38,696 nt of DNA from Candidatus Pseudolachnospira avium. Its GTDB lineage: Bacteria > Bacillota > Clostridia > Lachnospirales > Lachnospiraceae. Position numbers and translations under genes: made by a program. Below, one piece after another: positions 9,535-17,154 of the stretch; positions within the stretch are counted from its first letter, which is position 1; every line of letters starts with the position of its first letter. The stretch is from assembly GCA_904420025.1 (NCBI GenBank), contig CAJFTW010000153.1:1-38696 (forward strand), in the 5' to 3' direction. Below the pieces are notes generated by a model that worked only from the letters and a program-made list of their open reading frames with translations, was not told the origin of the DNA and searched no databases.

Positions 9535-9622
9535 TCTTTGGGGCAGGGAAAAAGCAAGGAAAATACTGGAAAATTAGAGAAATAGGAGAAGAAAAACGTA
9601 AAATGTAGTTTTGAATAGTTAT

Positions 9623-9650
9623 TTGACAAAAAGATTGCGAAAGATATAAT
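9623..9650 (+). promoter_or_regulatory. Promoter of the LysR-type gene
   Basis: -35 TTGACA (9623-9628), a 16-bp spacer and -10 TATAAT (9645-9650); both hexamers are perfect matches to the sigma-A consensus. Strong consensus boxes in front of a regulator gene are unusual. Confidence 0.75.
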
Positions 9651-9693
9651 GATATGAAAATCACAAATGCCAGGCGGAGAGAAGGAACACAAG

Positions 9694-10284
9694 ATGAACC
9701 TGCAGCAGATACAGTATTTTAAAGTGATCGCGGAGCTGGAGCACTACACGCGGGCCGCGGAGAAGCTTTTGATTTCCCAGCCCAGCTTGAGCTACGCCAT
9801 GTCGGAGCTGGAGCTGGAGCTGGGGGCCCCGCTGTTTCGGAAGGTGGGGCGTGGCGTGACCCTGACCAAATACGGGAAATCCTTTTTGCAGCACGCGGAG
9901 CGCTCTCTGCGGGAGCTGGAGGAGGGGAAGGAGGAGATTGCCCAGGAAAACCTGGTGACCTGGAAAAAGAGCTGTGCCAGCCGCCCGGAGGTGGAGGAGC
10001 TGTTCCGGAAGGCCAAGATTACCCCCCGCATTGCGTATGAGGTACAGGATGAGGTGATGATCACCGGGATTGTGGCCAAGGGGTTGGGCGTAGGCATTGT
10101 GCCCCGGCTGCTGGGCCGGGACTATGAAAATGTAAAAATGCTGGAGATTGAGGGACTGGAGGCAAGCCGCACCATGTACATGATCTGGCCCCAGAACCAG
10201 TTCTTTTCCCCGGCGTCGGAAAAGTTCCGGGACTTTGTGATCCGGCACATGGAGGAGTTTCAGGAGGATACCGGAAAATTTTAG
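9694..10284 (+). CDS. LysR-type regulator with internal deletion of the effector domain
   Basis: 196 residues against about 290-300 for the family. Residues 1-60 form a normal winged helix-turn-helix (MNLQQIQYFKVIAE, RAAEKLLISQPSLS) and residues about 61-85 a linker helix. At about residue 85/86 (near 9946-9952) the sequence jumps to the second half of the effector domain: KKSCASRPEVEELFRKA is RD2-like, and DEVMITGIVAKGLGVGIVP and the C-terminal return to RD1 follow. About 100 residues, the whole first RD1 half and part of RD2, are missing, with the reading frame kept. DNA binding may survive; effector sensing should not. ATG 9694 is chosen by family fit; an in-frame ATG at 9667 exists. In context it would regulate the following transport locus. 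It could be a decaying gene or an assembly collapse. Confidence 0.85.
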   Translation: MNLQQIQYFKVIAELEHYTRAAEKLLISQPSLSYAMSELELELGAPLFRKVGRGVTLTKYGKSFLQHAERSLRELEEGKEEIAQENLVTWKKSCASRPEVEELFRKAKITPRIAYEVQDEVMITGIVAKGLGVGIVPRLLGRDYENVKMLEIEGLEASRTMYMIWPQNQFFSPASEKFRDFVIRHMEEFQEDTGKF

Positions 10285-10310
10285 ACGGAATCCGGGAAAT
10301 ACTGCCAAGG

Positions 10311-10349
10311 GCAGGACTGCAGATAAAAAAAGGCAGCCCTGCTTTTTTT
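10311..10349 (+). terminator. Terminator after the LysR-type gene
   Basis: GCAGGACTGC (10311-10320) pairs with GCAGCCCTGC (10333-10342) with one mismatch, followed by seven T (10343-10349). Confidence 0.75.
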
Positions 10350-10350
10350 G

Positions 10351-10485
10351 CGCGATAAGCCCGGCAAGCGGCCGTCATGCTTGCATGAGCGGCCATTTGC
10401 CGGGCAAGTACAGCGAGCGGCATTTATGCTGTGAGCGGTACGCATCGCGTAATCGGATAGGGGAAGGAAATTCCCCTATCCGATT
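10351..10485. other. Multi-hairpin intergenic element
   Basis: This part of the 359-bp gap between the LysR-type and UroD-family genes is unusually structured. An outer stem CGCGAT (10351-10356) / ATCGCG (10444-10449) encloses one arm GCCCGGCAA (10359-10367) / TTGCCGGGC (10397-10405), which itself holds GGCC/GGCC and TCAT/ATGA inner pairs, and a second arm ACAGC (10410-10414) / GCTGT (10428-10432). Immediately after comes a perfect 15-bp hairpin, AATCGGATAGGGGAA (10451-10465) with its complement at 10471-10485 and a five-base loop. No matching riboswitch class is recognised. It could be a palindromic repeat unit, an RNA element or a transcription barrier. Confidence 0.5.
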
Positions 10486-10547
10486 GTGAAAATAAGCGCC
10501 GGATGAAACAATAGACGCATTCTATTGGTGCGATAAAAACCCGGTAT

Positions 10548-10576
10548 TTGTCCTGCAGGGGAAAGCCGGTTACAAT
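10548..10576 (+). promoter_or_regulatory. Possible promoter of the UroD-ABC operon
   Basis: -35 TTGTCC (10548-10553), a 17-bp spacer and -10 TACAAT (10571-10576). A weak -35 would fit a promoter needing an activator such as the LysR-type protein (inference). Confidence 0.4.
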
Positions 10577-10643
10577 AAACATATCAAAAAATAGAAACAG
10601 AAGATGAAAAACGGATTGCAGGCAAAAGGAGGAGGAAACGAAT

Positions 10644-11672
10644 ATGAATTCTTATGAACGGCTGCGCGCCATGGTGGAAGGCAAGGAAGTGGACCGGCCC
10701 GGGGCAACCATCTGGAAGCACTTTTTCCTGGAGGACCGGGTGGTGGAGGACTCGGTGAAAAAGCACATTGCGTTCCAGGAGCAGAACCAGTGGGATCTGA
10801 TCAAGATTATGTCCAACGGGGTGTACTTCCAGGAACAGTATGGGGCGGACATCACCTGGTCCCGCCATTCCAACGACTTCCCCACCACCAACAAGCGGAT
10901 TGTCAACAGCCCCCGGGGCTTCCGCCACCTGAAGCCGGTGGACGTGAAAACCGGAGCCGTGGCCCGGGAGGTGGAGGTGGCCAAGCGGCTGGTGGACAAG
11001 TACCACGGAAAGGTGCCGGTGCTGGCAACCGTGTTCACCCCGGCCACTTATGCCATGGAGCTGTACAACGGCTGGCAGAACCCCTGGCCCTTTGCGGATC
11101 TGATCCGGTACTACGGCGATGACCTGGAGGAAGGGCTGAAGGTGATCACCGAGGTGACCCGGAACATTATTGAGGAGTTTGTGAAGGTGGGCGTGGACGG
11201 CATCTTCTACTCCAGCCAGTTTATGAACGACAAGCTGTTCACGCCGGAGCTGTACCGCCGGTTCGGCGTTCCCTACGACCTGGCCGCCTTTGAGCCGGCT
11301 GTGGGCAAGACCTGGTTCAACATGATGCACGTTCACGGCCAGACCAACCTGTTTATGGAGTTTGCCGCCGAGTATCCGCTGGAGTCGGTGAACTGGGAGG
11401 ATATCATCACCAACGTGTCCCTGAAGCAGGGGGCGGAGCTGCTCCCCGGCAAGATTGTGGTAGGCGGCGTGGAGCGTTGGCAGGACTTCCGGGTGGAAGA
11501 CCGGGATCAGCTGCTGCAGAACATGGTGGAGCGGGTCAAGGCGGCCAGCCAGGCGGTTCCCGCCAACCGGTTGATTATCGCTTCCGGCTGTGCCCAGGGA
11601 AGCGACATTCCGGAGTATCGTTTTAACACGCTGAAGCAGGCGATGGATATGGTCTTTGGGCCGGACCGGTAA
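10644..11672 (+). CDS. Uroporphyrinogen decarboxylase (UROD) family protein
   Basis: 342 residues with the UROD/MtaA-like TIM-barrel pattern: N-terminal SYERLRAMVEGKEVDRP, central DGIFYSSQFMNDKLFTPELYRRF, and the histidine pair in MMHVHGQ. It is not heme-pathway HemE, since no other heme genes are near and the typical HemE signatures are absent. Relatives in Clostridia are often cobalamin-dependent methyltransferase-like or of unknown function. The strong ribosome site AGGAGGAGG precedes the ATG. It lies 46 bp ahead of an ABC transporter binding protein on the same strand, so it probably acts on or with the imported compound. The substrate cannot be told from the sequence. Confidence 0.85.
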   Translation: MNSYERLRAMVEGKEVDRPGATIWKHFFLEDRVVEDSVKKHIAFQEQNQWDLIKIMSNGVYFQEQYGADITWSRHSNDFPTTNKRIVNSPRGFRHLKPVDVKTGAVAREVEVAKRLVDKYHGKVPVLATVFTPATYAMELYNGWQNPWPFADLIRYYGDDLEEGLKVITEVTRNIIEEFVKVGVDGIFYSSQFMNDKLFTPELYRRFGVPYDLAAFEPAVGKTWFNMMHVHGQTNLFMEFAAEYPLESVNWEDIITNVSLKQGAELLPGKIVVGGVERWQDFRVEDRDQLLQNMVERVKAASQAVPANRLIIASGCAQGSDIPEYRFNTLKQAMDMVFGPDR

Positions 11673-11718
11673 GGCTGCCGGACAAAGAGGCCAGACGGAA
11701 AGAGAACAGGAGGAAAAA

Positions 11719-12942
11719 ATGAAAAAGTGGAAATTGAGAGCAATGGCAATGGTTCTGGCAGCGGTTATGCTTTCAAGCTGCGGCGTCAACGGCAATGAAA
11801 CCACGGCGGCCGGCTCCTCCGGCGGGGATGTGAACACGGAGGGGACCGGGGAGATTACCAAGTATACCCTGGCGGCGTCCGTCCCCCTTACCGGTACCAT
11901 GATGCAGTACGGCACCTCCTACCGGAATGCCATCGAGATGGCGGTGGCGGATTTCAACGCAGCCGGCGGCCTCAATGGCCAGGATGTCCAGTTCGAGGTC
12001 TATGACGATAAGGGGGACCAGAAAGAGGGCATCAACGTGGCCAACATGATCATCAGCAATGACGATGTGTTTTCCGTCATCGGCAGCTATGGCTCCAGTG
12101 TGTCCATGGCAGCGGCCTCCGTATACCAGGAAGCCTCCATCCCCATGATCTCCCCCAACACCTCCCATCCGGATTACCCGGGCATGGGCAGCATGATGAT
12201 CCCCCTGGCCTGTAAGTCGGAGGTGATTTTTGGGACCATCGCGGAGATGCTGTACGACCAGTTCGGAGCCTGCAACATGGCGGTGATCTACCAGAACACG
12301 GATGTGGGCATCACCACCCTGGAGGCAGTGCAGGAACGCTTTGAGTCCCTGGGCGGCACCATCTGCGCCACGGAGACCTTTGTGCCCAACCAGACCAAGG
12401 ACTTTACCCCCCTTCTGTCCAAGATCAAAGAGACCAACCCGGACATTCTGTTTATTGTGGCCGAGTACAGCGACGGCGCCTCCATTGTGCTGCAGTCCAA
12501 CCAGCTGGGCATGCAGGACGTACAGCTGGTGGGCGTGGGCAACGTGTTTAAACAGGAGTTCCTGGACCTGGTGGGCGAGGAAGCGGACGGTATGCTGCTG
12601 ATGGGCATTGCCCGGATTTACACCGATGAGGTGATGGCCAACAACGATTTCGGCGAGTACACCGCCGACATTGTGGAGCGGTACAACGAGACATACGCGG
12701 CCGACGGCGGGGTGGAGTTTGACAACTTTGCGGCCCTGGCCTACGATGGGGCCATGCTGGCCATGCACGCGGCGGCCGAGGTAGGGACGGACAATCCGGA
12801 GGCCTTGGCGGCCAAGATCAAGGAGCTGGATATCCCCCTCTGTGCCGGGGACGCCTGGTTTGACGAGAATGGGGACCTGATCCGCGAGGTCTTCACCTTT
12901 ACCGTGGAAAACGGTGAGTTTGTGTATCTGCCTGCCGAGTAA
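11719..12942 (+). CDS. Branched-chain-amino-acid-type ABC substrate-binding lipoprotein
   Basis: 407 residues. A lipoprotein signal peptide (positive MKKWKLR, hydrophobic stretch, lipobox LSSC with Cys21) anchors it outside the membrane. The mature part is a type I periplasmic-binding (LivJ/LivK-like) fold: YTLAASVPLTGTMMQYGTSYRNAIEM is the typical first strand and helix, and VIGSYGSS follows. The start at 11719 has AGGAGGAAA upstream; the frame is open further upstream but without a ribosome site. This family carries amino acids, amides, urea and aromatic or sugar-like acids, so the ligand is open. It is followed 20 bp later by the permease gene. Confidence 0.93.
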   Translation: MKKWKLRAMAMVLAAVMLSSCGVNGNETTAAGSSGGDVNTEGTGEITKYTLAASVPLTGTMMQYGTSYRNAIEMAVADFNAAGGLNGQDVQFEVYDDKGDQKEGINVANMIISNDDVFSVIGSYGSSVSMAAASVYQEASIPMISPNTSHPDYPGMGSMMIPLACKSEVIFGTIAEMLYDQFGACNMAVIYQNTDVGITTLEAVQERFESLGGTICATETFVPNQTKDFTPLLSKIKETNPDILFIVAEYSDGASIVLQSNQLGMQDVQLVGVGNVFKQEFLDLVGEEADGMLLMGIARIYTDEVMANNDFGEYTADIVERYNETYAADGGVEFDNFAALAYDGAMLAMHAAAEVGTDNPEALAAKIKELDIPLCAGDAWFDENGDLIREVFTFTVENGEFVYLPAE

Positions 12943-12962
12943 CGGCGAGAGAGGAAAAGGGT

Positions 12963-13790
12963 ATGTTTTTACAACAGCTTATCAACGGAATTACCATCGG
13001 CAGCACGTACGCGCTGGTCGCGATCGGCTATTCCATGGTATTCGGCGTGTTGGAGCTGATCAACTTTGCCAACGGTTCGGTGTATATGCTGGGGGGCTAT
13101 CTGACCCTCATGCTGTACACCGGGCTGGTGGGCAGCTTTGGTCTTTCCTTCGGGCTGGGGCTCCTTCTGACCGGAATTGTGGGGTACGCCATTGACCGCT
13201 TTGGCCTGCGCCGCCTCCGGGAGAAAAAGGTCCCCAAGATTGCCGGTCTGATTACCACCCTGGGTATTTCCCAGATTATAGAGAACGCGGTGCGGATCTT
13301 CTTTGGCAGCGAGACCAAGCCGTATCCCAACATGCTGGATTTTGGCCAGGTGACGCTGGGGAACGTGACCATCACCTCCAGCCAGGTGGTCATCCTGATG
13401 ATCTCCATCCTGCTGATGCTCCTGACCTCCGTCACCGTCTACCGGACCAAGATGGGAAAGGCCATGCTGGCGGGCGCCTTCTATGCCCATTACATCAGCT
13501 TCATTGACCCCAGCGGCTTTACCACCAGCGCGTCTCTGGACCTGGTGATCCTGGCCATCTTCGGCGGCCTGGGCAGCATACCCGGCGCCATCCTGGGCAC
13601 CACCATCCTGACGGTGCTGCCGGAGGTTATGCGCGGCCTGATGGAATACCGGGGCATGATCTACGGCGTCATCATCGTGGTGATGATGCTGGTGAAGCCG
13701 GACGGCCTGCTGGGCAGCGTCAACTTTAAGTACATCCGCCAGCGCCTGCAGATGAAGGCGGCGGACAAGGAAAAGGAGGCCAAGGCATGA
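12963..13790 (+). CDS. LivH-LivM chimeric ABC permease with internal deletion
   Basis: 275 residues. Residues 1 to about 168 are the N-terminal part of a LivH-type permease (LINGITIGSTYALVAIG, LINFANGSVYMLGGY, ending at YRTKMGKAML). From about residue 169 (near 13467) it is the C-terminal part of a LivM-type permease (YAHYISFIDPSGF, IFGGLGSIPGAILG, LPEVMRGL, YGVIIVVMMLVKPDGLLG). A normal locus has two genes of about 290 and 330 residues; the end of livH and the start of livM, about 1 kb, are missing in frame. The lost part includes the cytoplasmic EAA-type coupling loops of both subunits that dock on the ATPases. Transport by this protein is therefore doubtful. Overlaps livG by 4 bp. Real remodelling and assembly collapse are both possible. 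Confidence 0.88.
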   Translation: MFLQQLINGITIGSTYALVAIGYSMVFGVLELINFANGSVYMLGGYLTLMLYTGLVGSFGLSFGLGLLLTGIVGYAIDRFGLRRLREKKVPKIAGLITTLGISQIIENAVRIFFGSETKPYPNMLDFGQVTLGNVTITSSQVVILMISILLMLLTSVTVYRTKMGKAMLAGAFYAHYISFIDPSGFTTSASLDLVILAIFGGLGSIPGAILGTTILTVLPEVMRGLMEYRGMIYGVIIVVMMLVKPDGLLGSVNFKYIRQRLQMKAADKEKEAKA

Positions 13791-14551
13791 GTGAGGTATT
13801 AAAGGTTGCCCATGTCACCCAGCGCTTTGGCGGCCTGGTGGCCCTGGACAACATTGATATTCATATCGAGCAGGGGGAGATTGTGGGGATCATCGGCCCC
13901 AACGGGGCGGGGAAGACCACGCTGTTTAACGTGATCACGGGCATCTACCATCCCACGGAGGGGCAGGTGTTCCTGGAGGGGACGGACATCACCACCTATA
14001 AGACCCATGAGATTGCCCAGGCAGGGTTTGCCCGCACCTTCCAGAATATCCGCCTGTTCGGGAAGCTGAGTGTGATGGACAATGTGATTGCCGGCATGCA
14101 CAGCCGCCGGAAAACCAACCTGTTTGACGCCATCTTCTACACCGGCCGGAGGCGCCGGGAGGGCCGGGAGGCCCAGGAAAAGGCGGAGGAGCTGCTGAAG
14201 CTGATGGACCTTTGGGAGGACCGGCATTCGCTGGCCAGCTCCCTACCCTACGGCCACCAGCGCCGCCTGGAGATTGCCCGGGCGTTGGCTACGGAGCCCA
14301 AGCTGCTGCTGCTGGATGAGCCGGCGGCCGGTATGAACGAGCAGGAAACGGAAGAGCTGCGGGAGATGGTGCTGCAGCTGAAGCAGATGGGCCTGACGAT
14401 TTTCCTCATTGAACACGATATGAAATTTGTGATGAATATCTGCGAGAGAATCTACGTGCTGAATCACGGGGAGCTCATAGCCGATGGGACGCCGGAGCAG
14501 GTTTCCCAGGACAAAGCGGTGATTGAGGCGTACCTGGGGGAGGAGGATTGA
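13787..14551 (+). CDS. livG: Branched-chain-amino-acid-type ABC transporter ATPase LivG
   Basis: 254 residues. Walker A GPNGAGKTT at 37-45, the LivG-type insert with FARTFQNIRLF and the long helix RRKTNLFDAIFY, a signature segment LPYGHQRRLEIARALA, Walker B LLLLDEPAAGMN and the switch histidine in IFLIEHDMKFV. It would power the import of the ligand bound by the protein at 11719. Its ATG overlaps the permease stop (ATGA), indicating translational coupling. The ATPase itself is complete and intact, unlike the permease before it. Confidence 0.93.
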   Translation: MSEVLKVAHVTQRFGGLVALDNIDIHIEQGEIVGIIGPNGAGKTTLFNVITGIYHPTEGQVFLEGTDITTYKTHEIAQAGFARTFQNIRLFGKLSVMDNVIAGMHSRRKTNLFDAIFYTGRRRREGREAQEKAEELLKLMDLWEDRHSLASSLPYGHQRRLEIARALATEPKLLLLDEPAAGMNEQETEELREMVLQLKQMGLTIFLIEHDMKFVMNICERIYVLNHGELIADGTPEQVSQDKAVIEAYLGEED

Positions 14552-14552
14552 C

Positions 14553-15260
14553 ATGGCGCTGCTGCAGCTGGAACACATTGTGGTCAACTATGGAAGTATC
14601 AATGCCCTGCGGGATGTTTCTTTTACGGTAAACGAGGGAGAGATTGTCACGCTCATCGGCTCCAACGGCGCGGGGAAATCCACCACCATGCGGGCCATCA
14701 GCGGGCTGAAGGAGCTGGCCGGCGGAAAAATCTTTTATCAGGGGCAGGACATCAGCAAGTGGTCCACCAAGAAAAAGGTGGAGAATGGGATCGTCCTCTC
14801 CCCGGAAGGCCGGCAGATTTTCCCCAAGTTTTCGGTGCTGGAGAACCTGAAAATGGGCGGATACCTGCGGACTAAGGCCCAGTGCGAGGAAACCCTGGAG
14901 GTGGTGCATCAGCTCTTCCCCATCCTGAAAGAGCGGGAAAGCCAGGCGGCGGGCACCCTGTCCGGAGGGGAACAGCAGATGCTGGCGGTGGGCCGCGCCA
15001 TGATGGGAGGCCCCAAGCTCCTGCTGCTGGACGAGCCCTCCCTGGGCCTGGCGCCGCTGGTGGTGCGGGACATCTTTACCCTGATCCAGAAAATCCGGGA
15101 TCTGGGGACCACGGTATTGCTGGTGGAACAGAATGCCCGGAGCGCCCTGAAGATTTCGGACCGGGCCTATGTATTGGAGACGGGGAAGATTGTGCTCTCC
15201 GGCACGGCGGAGGAGCTGCTGCACTCAGACCAGGTGCAGAAGGCCTATCTGGGCATGTAG
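14553..15260 (+). CDS. livF: Branched-chain-amino-acid-type ABC transporter ATPase LivF
   Basis: 235 residues, the second ATPase of the heterodimer. Walker A GSNGAGKST (36-44), Q-loop region GIVLSPEGRQIFP typical of LivF, signature LSGGEQQMLAVGRAMM, Walker B LLLLDEPSLGLAP and VLLVEQNA with a glutamine-rich switch region characteristic of LivF. The start at 14553 is two bases after the livG stop and has GGGGGAGGAGG in the livG end. It appears intact. It is followed 12 bp later by an oxidoreductase gene, so transport and catabolism are one unit. Confidence 0.93.
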   Translation: MALLQLEHIVVNYGSINALRDVSFTVNEGEIVTLIGSNGAGKSTTMRAISGLKELAGGKIFYQGQDISKWSTKKKVENGIVLSPEGRQIFPKFSVLENLKMGGYLRTKAQCEETLEVVHQLFPILKERESQAAGTLSGGEQQMLAVGRAMMGGPKLLLLDEPSLGLAPLVVRDIFTLIQKIRDLGTTVLLVEQNARSALKISDRAYVLETGKIVLSGTAEELLHSDQVQKAYLGM

Positions 15261-15272
15261 GAGGAAACCATT

Positions 15273-16265
15273 ATGGTGCGAATTGTGATTATCGGCAGTG
15301 GGGATATTTCCCGGAAACGCCATATCCCGGGGATCCTGCAGACCCCCAACGGGGAGCTGCACGGCTTTTACAACCGGAGCCGGGCTCGCTCGGAGGAGGC
15401 GGCCGCCCAGTGGGGCGGCAAGGTCTATGGCTCCCCGGCGGAGATCTGGGCGGATCCGCAGGTGGCCGCGGTGCTGGTGGCAACCCCCACCCCCTCCCAC
15501 TATGGGCTGGTGATGGGGGCCCTGCGGGCAGGCAAGCACGTGCTGTGCGAAAAACCACTGGCCATGGACAGCCGGGAGGCGGAGGAGATGGCGGCGGAAG
15601 CCCGGAAGCGGAACCGGAAGCTGATGGTCTGCCATGTACAGCGGCTCTATGAGCCCAATGTGCGGGCCCGGGAGCTGATCCGGGAAGGGGTCCTGGGGAG
15701 GATCCTCTCTTTCCGGACCTTCCTGGGGGTGGGCGGAAGCTCCGCCGTGTCCCAGGGGGAGCCCTGGAAGAACGCGGTGGCGGAGCTGGGCACCCACCGG
15801 ATAGACCTGATGCGCTATCTTTTGGGCGCCGAGGCCAGCAGAGCCTTTGGCTGCCTGGTAACGCTGGATGCGGAGAAGCCGGATGCGGCCCTGGTTTCGG
15901 GGGAGGACAACGCCTTTGGCCTGGTGGAATATGAGAACGGCGTGTACGGGCTGATGGCCTTCAGCCGCACCAGCTACGGGCGGAGTGACCGGACCACCTG
16001 GATCTACGGAACCCAGGGGGTGCTGACCATCTATGGGGAGCAGGACGCCCTGCGCCTGGAACGGCGGGACGGGAGCGTGCAGGTGTTTGACTTTTCTATG
16101 GGAGAGCAGAAAAAATTAGAGATCACACCCATCCACAGATTATTCTGCGACTGTGTGGAACAGGATACGGAGCCTGCCATTTCCGGGGAGGACGGCCTGG
16201 CCGCCATGCGGCTGGTGGACGCATTCCGGAAATCACAGGAGACGGGGACCTGGGTCAGGGTGTGA
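15273..16265 (+). CDS. Gfo/Idh/MocA family oxidoreductase
   Basis: 330 residues. An N-terminal Rossmann fold ([16 protein letters not shown], residues 6-21) binds NAD(P), and the family signature CEKPLA is at residues 92-97. The C-terminal alpha/beta domain carries [15 protein letters not shown], where the histidine is of the expected catalytic type. Such enzymes oxidise or reduce sugars, inositols and related polyols. The strong GGAGGAAA ribosome site and the 12-bp gap after livF place it in the transporter operon. Together with the next gene (isomerase) and the UroD-family gene, it suggests breakdown of a sugar- or cyclitol-like compound (inference). Confidence 0.9.
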   Translation: MVRIVIIGSGDISRKRHIPGILQTPNGELHGFYNRSRARSEEAAAQWGGKVYGSPAEIWADPQVAAVLVATPTPSHYGLVMGALRAGKHVLCEKPLAMDSREAEEMAAEARKRNRKLMVCHVQRLYEPNVRARELIREGVLGRILSFRTFLGVGGSSAVSQGEPWKNAVAELGTHRIDLMRYLLGAEASRAFGCLVTLDAEKPDAALVSGEDNAFGLVEYENGVYGLMAFSRTSYGRSDRTTWIYGTQGVLTIYGEQDALRLERRDGSVQVFDFSMGEQKKLEITPIHRLFCDCVEQDTEPAISGEDGLAAMRLVDAFRKSQETGTWVRV

Positions 16266-16284
16266 GGAAAAGGAGTTTGGAAGT

Positions 16285-17094
16285 ATGATTGGACTGGGAG
16301 TGGCAGTGGCAGAATCGGTACCGGAGGGGACCCCTGTCCTGTTTCAGGGGGATTTTTCCGAGATCATCCCCAAGGTGGCTGAGATCGGCTACGATGCGGT
16401 GGAAGTACATGTGCAGTATCCGGATCAGGTGAATGTGGAAGCATGGAAGGAAACCTGCGAGAAATATGGGATCCAGGTGGCTTCCCTGGCCAGCGGCAGC
16501 GCCTACCTGGCGGAGGGCATCAGCCTGACCCATCGGGATCCGGAAAAGCGCCGGCTGGCGGTGGAGCGGATGAAGGGACATATCCGCCTGGCCCAGAAGC
16601 TGGGGGCACTGGCTACCATTGGGGTGCTCAAGGGCTTTGCCTCCGAGTGCGGGAGCAAAGAGGAGTTTGTGGAAAATTACCGGGAAAGCCTGGAGGAGTG
16701 CATTCCGTATGCGGAGGAACGGGGCGTTACCATTGCCATGGAGTGCGTCAACCGCAAGGAGAGCGATACCTTCAACACCATTGCCCAGTGTGCGGATTTT
16801 GTGCGCAGCTTCCATTCGGATGCGCTGCGGATCTACATTGACACCTACCACATGGACCTGGAGGAAACCGATATTCCTTCTGCCATCCGGGGGGCGGCGG
16901 ATATGATTGCGTACGCGCAGATCTCAGACCGGAACCGTCACTATCCGGATGGGCAGCACTGCGATATGCGGCTGACAACCGACACCCTGAAGGAGATCGG
17001 ATACCAGGGGTACCTTTCCCTGGAATGCCGCCCGGAGCCCACCGGGGAGGATGCGGCCAGAAAAGGGCTGGCATTTTTGAAATCATTGTTGTAA
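16285..17094 (+). CDS. Sugar phosphate isomerase/epimerase family protein (AP endonuclease 2-like TIM barrel)
   Basis: 269 residues. Typical xylose-isomerase-like TIM-barrel pattern: IIPKVAEIGYDAVEVHV near the N-terminus, IAMECVNRKESDTFNT with metal-binding glutamate, YIDTYHMDLEE with Asp/His, and a final glutamate in YLSLECRPEP. Metal-dependent isomerisation or epimerisation of a keto sugar or inositol derivative is typical of the family (IolE/IolI/hydroxypyruvate-isomerase-like). Start 16285 has AGGAG nine bases upstream; the frame is open upstream, but those codons overlap the oxidoreductase gene. It is the last clear member of the transport and catabolism operon. Confidence 0.88.
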   Translation: MIGLGVAVAESVPEGTPVLFQGDFSEIIPKVAEIGYDAVEVHVQYPDQVNVEAWKETCEKYGIQVASLASGSAYLAEGISLTHRDPEKRRLAVERMKGHIRLAQKLGALATIGVLKGFASECGSKEEFVENYRESLEECIPYAEERGVTIAMECVNRKESDTFNTIAQCADFVRSFHSDALRIYIDTYHMDLEETDIPSAIRGAADMIAYAQISDRNRHYPDGQHCDMRLTTDTLKEIGYQGYLSLECRPEPTGEDAARKGLAFLKSLL

Positions 17095-17154
17095 GATAAG
17101 GGTATCATACCGCCGGTCAACGGACGGATTTATGCGGGAAGAAGGGACTCTTTT

